From positions 10,112,471 to 10,176,470 of the forward strand of contig OZ017767.1 of the NCBI GenBank assembly GCA_963969345.1: a stretch of DNA of 64,000 nt, read 5' to 3'. Below the pieces are notes generated by a model. The model worked only from the letters and a program-made list of their open reading frames with translations. It did not search any database and was not told where the DNA came from. The translations under genes and the position numbers were made by a program. The stretch is from Turbatrix aceti. Its lineage: Eukaryota; Nematoda; Chromadorea; Rhabditida; Panagrolaimidae. Positions 11,606 to 20,727 of this stretch are shown here, piece by piece; the stretch's first letter is position 1; the number at the start of each line of letters is the position of its first letter.

Positions 11606-12205
11606 TTTCTTCTACTTTGCCATCCCAATTTTTTCAAAAAAAACTCACAATTACCTGAAAATTTATTAGTTTATATCATGGATATTTTTTATTATCAAAT
11701 ATTTTTTTTAATTTTTTTGCGAATTTTTCTTGCTAAATCTAAAAATGTGCAAAATAAATATTACCTGTACCCCAAATTTTGAATATAGGCACGCTAAACA
11801 TTCCACAACACATCGCAGATACACTACAACGTGTTGCAAGAGATGCCACGGGAAAATACACGAGAAAATACGGAGAAAATTCATGCGCACCGGCATTTGT
11901 CATCAAAAACTGAGTCACATCAATCGATCGACGACAGCAATGCAACGAAAAAGAAATTGCAGTGCCAAAACAGCGCGAGCGCGATTTTGGCTCGATCATT
12001 CGCAGACAGTGAAAAATATACTGCAGTCCAAAACGGCGCCAGCGCGCTATTGGCTCGATCATTCAGACAGTCGTCTTCCAATCAGCGTGAGAAAATGATT
12101 ATCAAGGTGTGAAGATAAATCAGACTGTCTGAAGCAAGGGGCAGGCAGCGCGAGCGCACTGTCTGAAGACTATTCTCTGTTATGGGGACCCAAACGCGGC
12201 CTTTA
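11606..12205 (-). repeat. Subterminal repeat of the hAT-like element, right copy
   Basis: This is the reverse complement of about 2760-3377 and is almost identical to 3378-3842 in the same orientation. One visible difference is GGCGCC versus AGCGCC near 12034. The identity stops exactly after CCTTTAA, beyond which a CCGGAA-rich tip replaces the AT-rich tip present in the other copies. Confidence 0.75.
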
Positions 12206-12318
12206 ACCGGCATTTCGGGTACCCGGAACCGGAACCGGAAAAGGTTTTTTCTGTTACCCGGAACCGGAACCGAAAATTAATTTTTCGTGTACCCGAACCG
12301 GTTCCGGTTTGGGTACCC
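12206..12318. repeat. CCGGAACCGGAA minisatellite at the right tip of the element
   Basis: Several short blocks of CCGGAACCGGAA and GGTACCCG alternate in both orientations just inside the CGACAACACTG terminus. The corresponding position in the left-end copies is AT-rich but keeps GGGTACCCGG. The right tip therefore seems to have gained an expanded GC-rich palindromic tract. The KpnI-like GGTACC core recurs several times. Confidence 0.7.
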
Positions 12319-12336
12319 GACAACACTGTTTAATAC

Positions 12337-13131
12337 TTCAAAAAATTTGAGACCCTGTTTTTTAAAAAAATTTGTTAACGATTCATGTAACGGATAGCAA
12401 AAAAAATATTTTTGGCAATGCCAATTTTTTGTAAAACGGTGAAAACATAAAATTTAGAACGTGTATAGAATTAAACCGGGATCTCAAAATGCTAAAAAAA
12501 GTCTGCATAACCATAAGCAGAGGCATTTATTTCCAGAATCACGGTCTCCCCGTTAACATTGATTCTGCCAGAAGATAATTAAAAACGATGACAATTAGGG
12601 GGTAGAATGTGTTTTGGTGTTAAAGAAGATAACCAAGAAACAGAGTGCTGCGTTGAACGCTTCCTTTCCGCTAAAAAAAACAAGATTAACTGGAAAGTAC
12701 CGAGAGTAAGGAACTCATCGGAGATCAGTGTGCGCAAATTAGATATAGGATATCTGGATTGTAGTACTATAAAGAACTTGCAGAACAATTCAATGCATAA
12801 TTGAAAACAAGTTTTATGAAAGCGAGAACGTAGTCGATTAATTTTAATGTCAAAGCACGTGCGTTCTTTTTGCGTTCGACTGACTTAACCGATCAACGAT
12901 AAAAGTAAAAACGTGTTAGAAGAAATATAATGTTGCTGTTACCGTTCAATAAAATTTTGTGACGTAAAATTTGTTACTGCAGAAACAAAAGTTACAATTT
13001 ATCAATGTGGAACACTTTTTTTTTAATTTTTCGGACGCATATGATTTTTCCCAATTTTCGCCGAGGATCCAAATTTCCATACAATCCAAAATAATTTATA
13101 TAAAATATATAAAGATAATTTACGAACGGAT
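12337..13131. repeat. Dispersed intergenic repeat, copy 1 (no gene)
   Basis: From about 12600 the sequence is related to three other stretches: about 18180-18640, a part at about 20700-20727 plus 22333-22560, and about 25380-25640. Shared landmarks in order are AAATGTGTTT(T/C)GGTGT, AAAGTACCGAGAGTA, a GATCAGTG...TGCGCAAATT block, an AACGTTTT or ACACGTTT block, CAAAGTAC or CAAAGCAC, then TTGCTGTTACCGTT. It contains no long reading frame. The RTE LINE is inserted at its right end. Copy 1 also supplies an empty-site reference for the TTAA element at 20728-22328. Confidence 0.6.
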
Positions 13132-16100
13132 CAGTCTTTACTCTCTGCCTAGTGATGGGTGGCTGCTTTTTACGCCGCTCTCACTAGTGCAACCGAGCTG
13201 ACATCGTTTTAACGGGAGAAGCGAGGGGAGGGCAAAGGCTCCGCTCACAGAAGTCGTTGCGGACGTGAGCGTAGCTGATGCGACATCGAAGGAAACGCTT
13301 GCTCCTAGCCACCGTCAATGCCAGGTCCCTGGCATCTGATGCGCGTCTGGCAGAATTTGAATCAGCAGCGTCGAAGATCAAATCCGACATCATTGGCGTC
13401 TCAGAGGTAAAGCGGTCAGGACAGGGGCGGTTGGATCTTCAATCCGGCTACTCCTTGTACTACTGTGGAAACTCTGATGGCCGAACGCATGGCGGTGTTG
13501 GTTTCTACGTCCCCACCAGCCTTGTCCCTCGCATTCGCCCCTTTTTCCACTCCGATCGAATATTGGAGCTCATCATCCGCCTGCCGCTCGGCCATACGCT
13601 GCGTCTCTTGCAAGTGTATGCGCCTCAGTCAGGGCTCGGCGACGAACAGTATGAGGACTTTCTCGCGCTGCTCGGCCGAGTCATCTCCGATCGCCCGAAC
13701 CGGCAACTCGTCATACTCGGCGACTTCAACGCGACCATCGGCAGCAAAGAAGAGGGCGAGCAGTTTATCGGTCAGCATGCGAAGGGACAAGAAAGGAACG
13801 ACCACGGCAGCCAGTTGGCTGCGTTCTGCGAAGAGTCTCGATTGCACGCCGCCAACACGTACTTCAAAAAGCGAGCGGGAAGGAAATGGACGCTGAGATG
13901 TAACCTCGGTTTCAAGAAAGAGATCGACTACGTTCTTGTGCGGAACATTAAAGCCGTTCAGGATGTGTCGGTTCTCAACGCTTTCAACATCAACAGCGAC
14001 CACCGCCTCTTGCGCTGTCGGCTCCACCTGAAATGGTTACCCAAGAAGGTGATACCAAAGCGAGGAGCGCCAGTCGTTGGCCTGCATCTCCTGGCCGCCA
14101 ATGCGTCACCAGAGCTTCTGTCCTTTCAAAGCTCTGGCTCGACGGAAGCGGACTACGACAAGATCACCAACATCATCAACCGAGCGACCTCAGCGGCAAC
14201 GACGTACGAAAACCTCCCTCCTCGAGTGTCTGCAAAGACAAGACTGCTTCTTGCTCTGCGCAGGCACTTTGAGTCGACAAGATCAACGTCTCCCCGCGCC
14301 AATCTTGAGTACGTGCAGGTGTGCAAGCTAGTGCGCATCTCCTTCAAAGAAGATCTCCACCGTCGTCATCTGATGATCGTGGAAAATGCAGTGCAATCCG
14401 GGCGCCTCCGTCAGGGACGTCAGAACGCGCTGTACGCAAAGAAGGCACTACTCTTGGCAGGCGAAGAATTCGCAGGCCAGGATGTGGTAGAGAAATCAGC
14501 TCAGCGCATCGGCGACTTCTACTCAGAGCTCTACCACTCTGCCGAAGGACCGCTGCAGCCACCGGCACCGCCAATCGCCATCCATTTCGAGAAGGAAGAA
14601 GTAGCAATCGCGCTGAGGACCTGTAAGGCAAGGGCCGCTCCAGGAGCAGACGGCGTCCGTGGCTCTTCTATTCGCCCAATCGCCAACTCCCTGGCAGGTC
14701 CAGTACAACACCTTCTAAATTCCATCGCCACAACAGGGGTCGTTCCTGAGAAGTTTGCCTTCTCAGACACCATTTTACTGTTCAAGAAGGGAGACGCAGC
14801 AAAGATCGAGAATTACCGCCCGATTTCCCTGCTGTCGTCGCTGTACAAAGCCGCTACCAAGGTCCTCAAGAACCGCGTGCAACGGCAATGCGACGAAGCC
14901 ATCGCCATCCCACCGGAGCAAGCAGGGTTTCGAAAGAAACTATCGACGGCCACGCAGATCCACGCGCTCAACATGATGGCCGAAAAGTGCGGAGAATATC
15001 AACTCCCGCTATACGCCGTATTCGTCGACTTCCGCAAGGCCTTCGACACCATCTCGTACAACGCCATCTGGCGTGCACTGCGTGAAATTGGTGTCGAAGA
15101 GCCAGTAGTCCAGTTCATCCAGCTCCTCTACGCCAACAGCAGCTCTGCTGTACGTGTCGGGGACATCGCTGCCTGCTTTGCCACTCAAAGAGGTGTTCGC
15201 CAGGGAGACTCGCTCTCTCCGCTCCTCTTCATCCTCGTCCTCCAGTCCGTGCTCAATAACATTGACTGGTCAAATCGAGGATTCAAAATCGGCAGGCACC
15301 GACTCAGCTACCTTGCGTACGCCGACGACATTGCGCTCCTGGCCCCAGACGCTTCCACTGCTCAAGCCATGTTGCAGGACCTGGCCGACGAAGCTCTCTT
15401 AGTCGGTTTGGAAATCAATGTCGGCAAGACTAAGTGGATGAGCAACTCAAAGGACGACGCAGCGATTATCCTGAACGGTCTACCGGTCGAGAGAGTTACG
15501 GAGTTTGTCTACCTTGGACAGCTTTTCTCATGGCCAAGAGACCACAAGAAGGAAATCGTCAAACGAATTTCGGCAGGACGAAAAGCGTATTTCAAGTACC
15601 GCGACTTCCTGCGCTCACGCCAAGTCAAAATGGGGCTGAAACGGCGACTCATCGAGCAGTGCATCAAGCCAGCAGTCCTCTACGGCTGCGAAACCTGGGC
15701 ACTCACCGACGCCACCGCCGAAACCCTTCAAAGGGGTCAACGTCGTCTTGAACGTGCCATCCTCGAGGTGCGTTTGAGCGACGAGATCCCCTCCGCGGCC
15801 ATCCGAAAGCGCACCAAGCTCAAGGACTGGTTCGAAAGCGCTCGACTCCGGAAGCTGAAGTTCGCCAAATCGCTCGCGACGACCGACGACGACAACTGGG
15901 CAGTTCGACTGTCAGACTGGCGCCCTACCGACGACTACGACAAAGCCAAGCGACCGCCTGGACGACCTCGTATGCGCTGGACCGACGCCCTCGCCAACGA
16001 GTATTACAAGGCCCCGGCAAAAGACTTTGACTATAGACGAGTGATTTTCCTTTGATGTGCCCCTCTTCGTACGATATCCCAGTGATACTTTGTTATCCCG

Positions 16101-16142
16101 TGTGTACGAGTAAGAGATATAAATTGAAAATTGAATTGAAAA
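13132..16142 (+). mobile_element. Full-length RTE-type LINE retrotransposon
   Basis: A 3.0-kb unit with one long ORF is flanked by an identical 12-bp sequence, TTACGAACGGAT, at 13120-13131 and 16143-16154. There is no poly(A); the 3' end is a short AT-rich repeat of the form AAATTGAAAATTGAATTGAAAA. A single endonuclease-plus-RT ORF, about 3 kb length and a short 3' simple repeat are features of RTE-clade LINEs. The intact ORF and perfect target duplication suggest a young insertion. It landed about 35 bases downstream of the warthog-like stop codon. Confidence 0.85.
13278..16055 (+). CDS. RTE-type ORF: APE endonuclease plus reverse transcriptase
   Basis: The frame encodes 925 residues with no interruption. 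The N-terminal 230 residues look like an apurinic/apyrimidinic-type endonuclease, with VNARSL, the Glu of GVSEVK, YAPQ, GDFNA and NSDHRLL in order. Reverse transcriptase motifs follow: APGADG near residue 460, NYRPISLL, AGFRK, FVDFRKAFDT, GVRQGDSLSPLLF and the catalytic YADD near residue 680. The C-terminus carries YGCETW and GRPRMRW, which recur in RTE/BovB-like proteins. The protein would nick target DNA and prime reverse transcription of its own RNA. Codon use is GC-richer than in neighbouring host genes. Start chosen at the first ATG after the 5' end; upstream in-frame sequence is short. Confidence 0.9.
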   Translation: MRHRRKRLLLATVNARSLASDARLAEFESAASKIKSDIIGVSEVKRSGQGRLDLQSGYSLYYCGNSDGRTHGGVGFYVPTSLVPRIRPFFHSDRILELIIRLPLGHTLRLLQVYAPQSGLGDEQYEDFLALLGRVISDRPNRQLVILGDFNATIGSKEEGEQFIGQHAKGQERNDHGSQLAAFCEESRLHAANTYFKKRAGRKWTLRCNLGFKKEIDYVLVRNIKAVQDVSVLNAFNINSDHRLLRCRLHLKWLPKKVIPKRGAPVVGLHLLAANASPELLSFQSSGSTEADYDKITNIINRATSAATTYENLPPRVSAKTRLLLALRRHFESTRSTSPRANLEYVQVCKLVRISFKEDLHRRHLMIVENAVQSGRLRQGRQNALYAKKALLLAGEEFAGQDVVEKSAQRIGDFYSELYHSAEGPLQPPAPPIAIHFEKEEVAIALRTCKARAAPGADGVRGSSIRPIANSLAGPVQHLLNSIATTGVVPEKFAFSDTILLFKKGDAAKIENYRPISLLSSLYKAATKVLKNRVQRQCDEAIAIPPEQAGFRKKLSTATQIHALNMMAEKCGEYQLPLYAVFVDFRKAFDTISYNAIWRALREIGVEEPVVQFIQLLYANSSSAVRVGDIAACFATQRGVRQGDSLSPLLFILVLQSVLNNIDWSNRGFKIGRHRLSYLAYADDIALLAPDASTAQAMLQDLADEALLVGLEINVGKTKWMSNSKDDAAIILNGLPVERVTEFVYLGQLFSWPRDHKKEIVKRISAGRKAYFKYRDFLRSRQVKMGLKRRLIEQCIKPAVLYGCETWALTDATAETLQRGQRRLERAILEVRLSDEIPSAAIRKRTKLKDWFESARLRKLKFAKSLATTDDDNWAVRLSDWRPTDDYDKAKRPPGRPRMRWTDALANEYYKAPAKDFDYRRVIFL

Positions 16143-16177
16143 TTACGAACGGATAATTTACAGTACAACAAAAAAAT

Positions 16178-17880
16178 TTATTTGCCAGGAACAATGAGCT
16201 TGACCATGTGAACGAGTGTGTCAACACCAGGGATCAGCGATATATCGTTGGCGGATCCACTCCACATGCGACCCCAGAACGATTCGACGAACCAATTCAG
16301 AAGCAGGGGATAACCTTCCCGCAGAGATTCGTTCTCGACGACGTTGTAACAACTTGCGAGGACGTTATTTACGATGACGTTTCCGTTTTCTGTGAGCGGG
16401 GCATAGATTCCTTCTTCCACGACTCGATCGATCTTGACAATGCGGCGCTCGACAAAAGCCTTTTTCAGGGAATCGTGTACAAAAAGGCAGTTGTCAGCTT
16501 CGATTTCTTCGGCGAATACGGCATCTGATGTGGCGAATTTTACGGTGACTGGCTTGCCGAGATCTGAATATTTAGGATACTGTAATTTGTATCGATTTTG
16601 CATTTTGTAACTCACTTTGACATTGACCGCGGTAAATGTAGTGCTGTGCAGTCAGCTTGATGATGTTGCCATCTTCGGTGTGGATTCTGATAAACTCGGC
16701 TTTGGTAGACTCCATCCTGTGAAGCCAGGTGCGAACACGGGAGTAACCGATCCGGTTGTCTCCAGCTGACAGCACCCAGTCGTCAACTTCAAGCTCGTCC
16801 ATGCGTTTCGTGGTTCCTGAAGGCAGCGAGACAATTGAATCCTTGGCAAAGCAGAAGTAGCTGCAGCATCCACCCCCACCACCGCTGGCAGCAACGGGGT
16901 AGTAAGGTGCCGGCGCCGCCTGAGCTGGAGGCGCTGCGTAGGCCGGAGGTCCTGCGTAGGACACGGGTGGCGGAGGACCTGACGTAGCCAGTCTGGGCGG
17001 GTGGCACGTACTGGCTGACACCGTGTTGCACGGAACCGGACTGCGAAGAGGGTAAATTGTTAGGGAGGAGTGTTTCGTCAGGGTGAAGAGCAGAAAGCGC
17101 TCCTTCCTGAACGGGAGTCTCAAGACCCTGCTGTTGTGCAAGCGAGGTATCCTCGGTAGGAGCAGCGAAGGCTTTCTGGCTGGTGTTGTCGTTCTTAGGC
17201 GGGAGGAGCTGGTTGACGCTTTCAAAAGTTGAACCGTCGACTGCCACTGTTGGTGCACCCGGGTTTGGCAGGCAGGGAAGACGCCGGATGAAGACGTCGT
17301 AGAACACTCTGCAATAAAATGTTGTGTTTAAAATTGTTATCAGGCATACTTACGTTCCATTTTGTTCATTGTGTCTGATGACGTCGCTGATGTAGTCAAT
17401 CGCATACGGGCGTCCGTCGTGGAACACTTCGCCACCAACGACAATCTGTCCAGGTGCAACAACGGCCACACCGCGTTTTTCGGCGAAACGGAGAGCATCG
17501 GACTCGCAGCAGGTGATAACAGGTGGTGACGAAATGTTAAAAGCAGGTTCGACGCCACCGATCCATTGGTTGTCACCTGGGCAATTTCCCAAGTTGGAAG
17601 TCGACGCGCATTTCTGAATAGACAAACTTTTAAGTATAATTTCCCGATTAACTTAAGTGCACTCACGACAGTCTGAGTATGCAAGCTTGGAGCATCCGAA
17701 GTAGAAGTAAGAGTCCATCCGAAGCAGGCAGGCTTAGCGCATCCAAGCACGGGTTCACCGTTAGGGCGAGCTTCGAAAGCTGAACGGCACGGATGACTCG
17801 CCGCAGAAGATGCCAAGCACAACAGCTGGCATCAAAGCGAGCGCCAGTGCTGTCGAAGAAATCCAGGAGAGTGCAACCAT
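16178..17880 (-). CDS. Warthog-like Hedgehog-related gene with Hint domain, two apparent frameshifts
   Basis: Minus-strand exons are 17880-17667, 17613-17354, 17308-16616 and 16563-16178. Exon 1 begins with a signal peptide (MVALSWISSTALALALM) followed by FCGESSVPFSF. Exons 1-2 carry a Cys-rich Wart-like domain (VLGCAKPACFGW, ITCCES). Exon 3 has a Pro-rich linker and then the Hint autoprocessing domain, starting CFAKDS with the nucleophilic Cys and including LTAQHY with its Thr/His pair. Exon 4 completes it with GIYAPLT and VNNVLASCY. In nematodes these proteins are secreted and self-cleaved during cuticle and epidermal development. Reading through needs two frame changes, each equivalent to one extra base: near 17775 (after ...VPFSF) and between about 16940 and 17005 (Pro-rich linker). 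Either this is a young pseudogene or the sequence has indel errors. The RTE insertion follows its stop codon. Confidence 0.8.
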
Positions 17881-18868
17881 CTTCTCCAGAAAGATTTGCT
17901 GATAATGATGACTCGGAGTCGACAGAGATCCGAGATCCGTGATATTAGTAGAAGCACGCCGAAATCAGCGGACGAGAATAAAACCGGCAACATGCTTTAA
18001 TCTTGTTTTTGTCACCGCCTACTTTACTGCTTCACTGCGAAAGAAAATCTAGAAGGTCGTTGCACGTAGCAGAACAATTTTAGGAATATGTAGGTTATTT
18101 TGTGGGAAAAATTTTAATGCACATAAATATGCCAACAAAATCACCGGAATGCCAAACCTGTTTGAGAGCCCCGAGTATCATAGTACAATCTGCTAAATAG
18201 AATAAAGTCGGTCATGAGGAAAAATGTGTTTCGGTGTCAAAATACGAGATATTGAGATATTGTTTCTAACAGATCCAAAGAACAGGGTGTTACAACAGTG
18301 CTGATGATTTAGCGTGTTTCATTTCGCTCACACAAAAAACCAGCTTTGCTGCTAAAAGTACCGAGAGTACAGGATAAACTGCTTTTCCCGATCAGTGATC
18401 AAAATGCGCAAATTTGACGTAGGATACGGATGAAATCAGGATACAGAGAAATGCATATAACAGTTTTAAGACTTTGGAGGTCATTTGTAGCAAAACCCAA
18501 TGAGCAAATCCTAAACACGTTTTGTGATAACAATTAATAGTTTTTTATCTCAAAGTACATACATTTCCGATCAACACATTATCATGCAAACGTAAAAAAA
18601 CGTAAAAGTGTAAAATAGTTGTTACCCTACATTCGTAATCTGCAAAAAAATGTGTTTACTTGTAAATAGTTCGATTTGGTTGCTGCGGTATTAAAAAATT
18701 CTGATTCAAGTTTATTATGAACAATGTATCGGATACAAGTTTATCATGCTCTTGGTTACGTTGTACTATATTTCATCGTGTTTTACTCTTTTTTTGTAAA
18801 ATCATGTTATATTCAGTATGTAAATATACGAAATGAATCGCAATCCAGTTTTCCGAAAACTGCATTGC
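17881..18868. repeat. Intergenic stretch containing dispersed repeat copy 2
   Basis: No reading frame is convincing. About 18180-18640 is a diverged copy of the repeat described at 12600-13131, recognisable by AAATGTGTTTCGGTGT, AAAGTACCGAGAGTA and ATGCGCAAATTTGACG. The left part, next to 17880, should hold the promoter of the warthog-like gene, but no motif stands out. The right part merges into the conserved upstream region of the first cysteine-rich gene. Confidence 0.5.
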
Positions 18869-19112
18869 ATTCACACGTGTAGATATATCTGCAGTTTGTA
18901 TCAAGCTAAGACGGCATCGTTATCGTAGCAAACAAAAGAGAAAACGTTTCACCTAAATTTTTTTCATGTTACTAAAAACCCCCCGGCATTGTCCGCCCCT
19001 TCACTATGCATTATCATTATCAACTACAACTTCGCATCTTCAAATTAATGTGCCGAACCGTTTAAAAAGATTTAGTAAACTAGAAGTTGGTTGCTGATTA
19101 TAATTGGTAGCC
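18869..19112 (+). promoter_or_regulatory. Conserved promoter of cysteine-rich gene 1
   Basis: Blocks shared with the promoters of genes 2 and 3 occur in the same order: AGATATATCTGCAG at 18881, CCCCCGGCATTGTCCGCCC at about 18980-18999, TTATCATTATCA at 19011-19022, and a TATA-like TTTAAAAAGAT at about 19061. The doubled TTATCA (TGATAA) is the type of site bound by GATA factors that drive intestinal genes in nematodes, so gut expression is a plausible inference. Confidence 0.6.
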
Positions 19113-19783
19113 ATGAAACTGGCAATTTTTGTTACGATTTTTTTCTTGTTGACGGCTTCCAGCAACGGTTGTATGAAAACACCAGCAAGAAATCCTGAAA
19201 CGACAGTTGATCCATGTCCTGCTGCGTCAGATCGTTCGTATCTTTTTGTCAGCAATGGCGTTACTTTTGAAGTGCTAGATGTATTACAGCCTTCAATTCC
19301 ACCTGCAAGTAAGTGGAATATTTTATAATTGAAATAAATACGTTTTTTAAATAAAGATATTTATATACAATGCCAACAAAAATTTCAGCCGTCTGTCAAA
19401 CATGCGCATCAGGATCCGAAGAATACTGGACTCCCGGCACTACAAATACCATAGACTTTATTCCATTAACGGGAGTACTTCATCCGGGTAACTGTCCTGA
19501 CTTGTGCACATGTGATGCCGCTGGCGTCTGTTATACATTCACCACACCAACGAGTGCTATTACGTACTATCCATACTGTGATGCCGGCGTGTGCTCCATG
19601 TACATTGTTGCTCTAGGCGACGCAATTACTGACGGATATACATCAACTACCGGTGTGGCATATACTTTCGAAAATCAGTTTTATACAGATGGCGCTCCAA
19701 CTCTTAAGCCTGTTACGGGTTCTGAGTTCGCCCAAGCTGTAAGCGTCGGCTGCAATGGATGTCCTGTCACAACTTGTTCATAA
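19113..19783 (+). CDS. Secreted cysteine-rich protein 1, C6-domain-like
   Basis: Two exons, 19113-19308 and 19389-19783, give 196 residues. The ATG at 19113 is followed by a clear signal peptide (MKLAIFVTIFFLLTASSNG). Mature sequence begins CMKTPARNPE, with the split codon after residue 65. Exon 2 carries VCQTC, CPDLCTC, VCYT, YCDAGVC and a C-terminal GCNGCPVTTC, thirteen cysteines in all after the signal. A mature N-terminus starting CM.T and a C-x2-C start are reminiscent of nematode C6-domain secreted proteins, but the Cys count is larger and I would not insist on that family. It heads a tandem family of three with matching exon structure and promoters. Extracellular or gut-luminal location is likely; function is unknown. 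Confidence 0.75.
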
Positions 19784-19929
19784 ATTTGAGAACGCGTCAA
19801 ATTGGTACACGAATCTTTGTGTACCGAAGCTATCACAACATGAATTAAAATATTCATTATGCTACACCCTTATTCATCAATCGTCAATTTTTTTATCGTT
19901 GCTGCTCTTTATTATTTATCACAATAAAA

Positions 19930-20594
19930 GGCATTTTTTTCTTTTGTGTGTTCATCCAATCAATAGATTACAATTTTGCGATCATTTTGATACCACATGT
20001 GAAAAAAACAAATTAGTTTGGGCGGAGCGGCAAGCTCCCCAAAATTGTCTTTTTGTTTAATTGTCATGACAATCACAGCCGAAATCGACCGTCAAATTCT
20101 CTTATATTTTTTTTATAGTATTAAAATGCCTAGAGGAACACATACGAATAATAAAAATTACCACTTATGCTTTTCCCCAATGAGATATCAATTGATTACA
20201 GATATCCCTTATAAAAAACTACGTAATCGACAGAAAAAATGCAATTTGAGGGTTCTCGGAACGACTAATTTTAAAATTCCGTGTGAGCGCACAGCGCGTG
20301 CGCACTCTTTTATAAGGGAAATCAGTTATCAATTGATATCTCATTGGGGAAAAGCATAAGTGGTGATTTTTATTATTCGTATGTGTTCCTCTAGGCATTT
20401 TAATTCTATAAAAAAAAATTGGGACAATTAGACGGTCGACTTCGGCTGTAAAGATCATGACAATTTTGAAAAAAGTCAATTTTATGTAGCCTGTCGCTCA
20501 GCCCAAACTAAATATTTTTTTTCACGTGTGGTATCAAAATGATCGCAAAATTGTAATCTGTTGATTGGATGAACACACAAAAGAAAAAAATGCC
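19930..20594. repeat. Foldback (palindromic) element about 665 bp
   Basis: The left arm starting GGCATTTTTTTCTTTTGTG (19930) is repeated in reverse at the end (20594), pairing as x+y=40524. Arms are roughly 290 bases each around a short unique centre near 20219-20305. Internal indels show moderate divergence. Matching frames on the two strands (MPRGTHTNNKN...) are a consequence of the palindrome and not evidence of a gene. I could not define a target duplication. It lies just behind cysteine-rich gene 1. Confidence 0.75.
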
Positions 20595-20727
20595 TGTGAA
20601 AAAAACGCAAAGTTATCATTTTCACCCACAGGAAAACAGAGCAGGCTGAAGCTGTGCGCGCGCGCACGTTGCAGGCAAGTTTGTCCGAAAATAAGGGGGA
20701 ATACACCGTGACGACGTAGTCAATTAA
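20595..20727. other. Short spacer between two foldback elements
   Basis: It contains an alternating GCGCGCGCGC-type run near 20655-20665. It ends with GACGTAGTCAATTAA, which matches the dispersed repeat at about 12829-12845 (ACGTAGTCGATTAA). This spacer is therefore the left flank of the TTAA element's target. Confidence 0.5.

Larger units (their letters stand above)
2707..12328. mobile_element. Composite hAT-like element carrying an inverted gene copy
   Basis: The left end starts CAGTGTTGTCG at 2707 and the right end finishes CGACAACACTG at 12328. The flanking octamers are identical, TTTAATAC at 2699-2706 and at 12329-12336. Eight-base target duplications with CAG..CTG termini are typical of hAT transposons. 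Just inside the tips both ends carry the same subterminal sequence in inverted orientation (about 2760-3377 and 11606-12205). No hAT transposase is visible inside, so the element would be non-autonomous. Its interior holds the right arm of the RBR inverted repeat and a THAP/AT-hook gene. My reading is that a hAT-like element inserted 3' of RBR copy A and its interior was later replaced by an inverted copy of the neighbouring DNA. The termini and duplication are seen directly; the history is inferred. Confidence 0.6.

Noticed and set aside
20018..20479. Two related open frames (MPRGTHTNNK...) facing each other
   Set aside because: They are the two arms of the foldback element and not independent genes.
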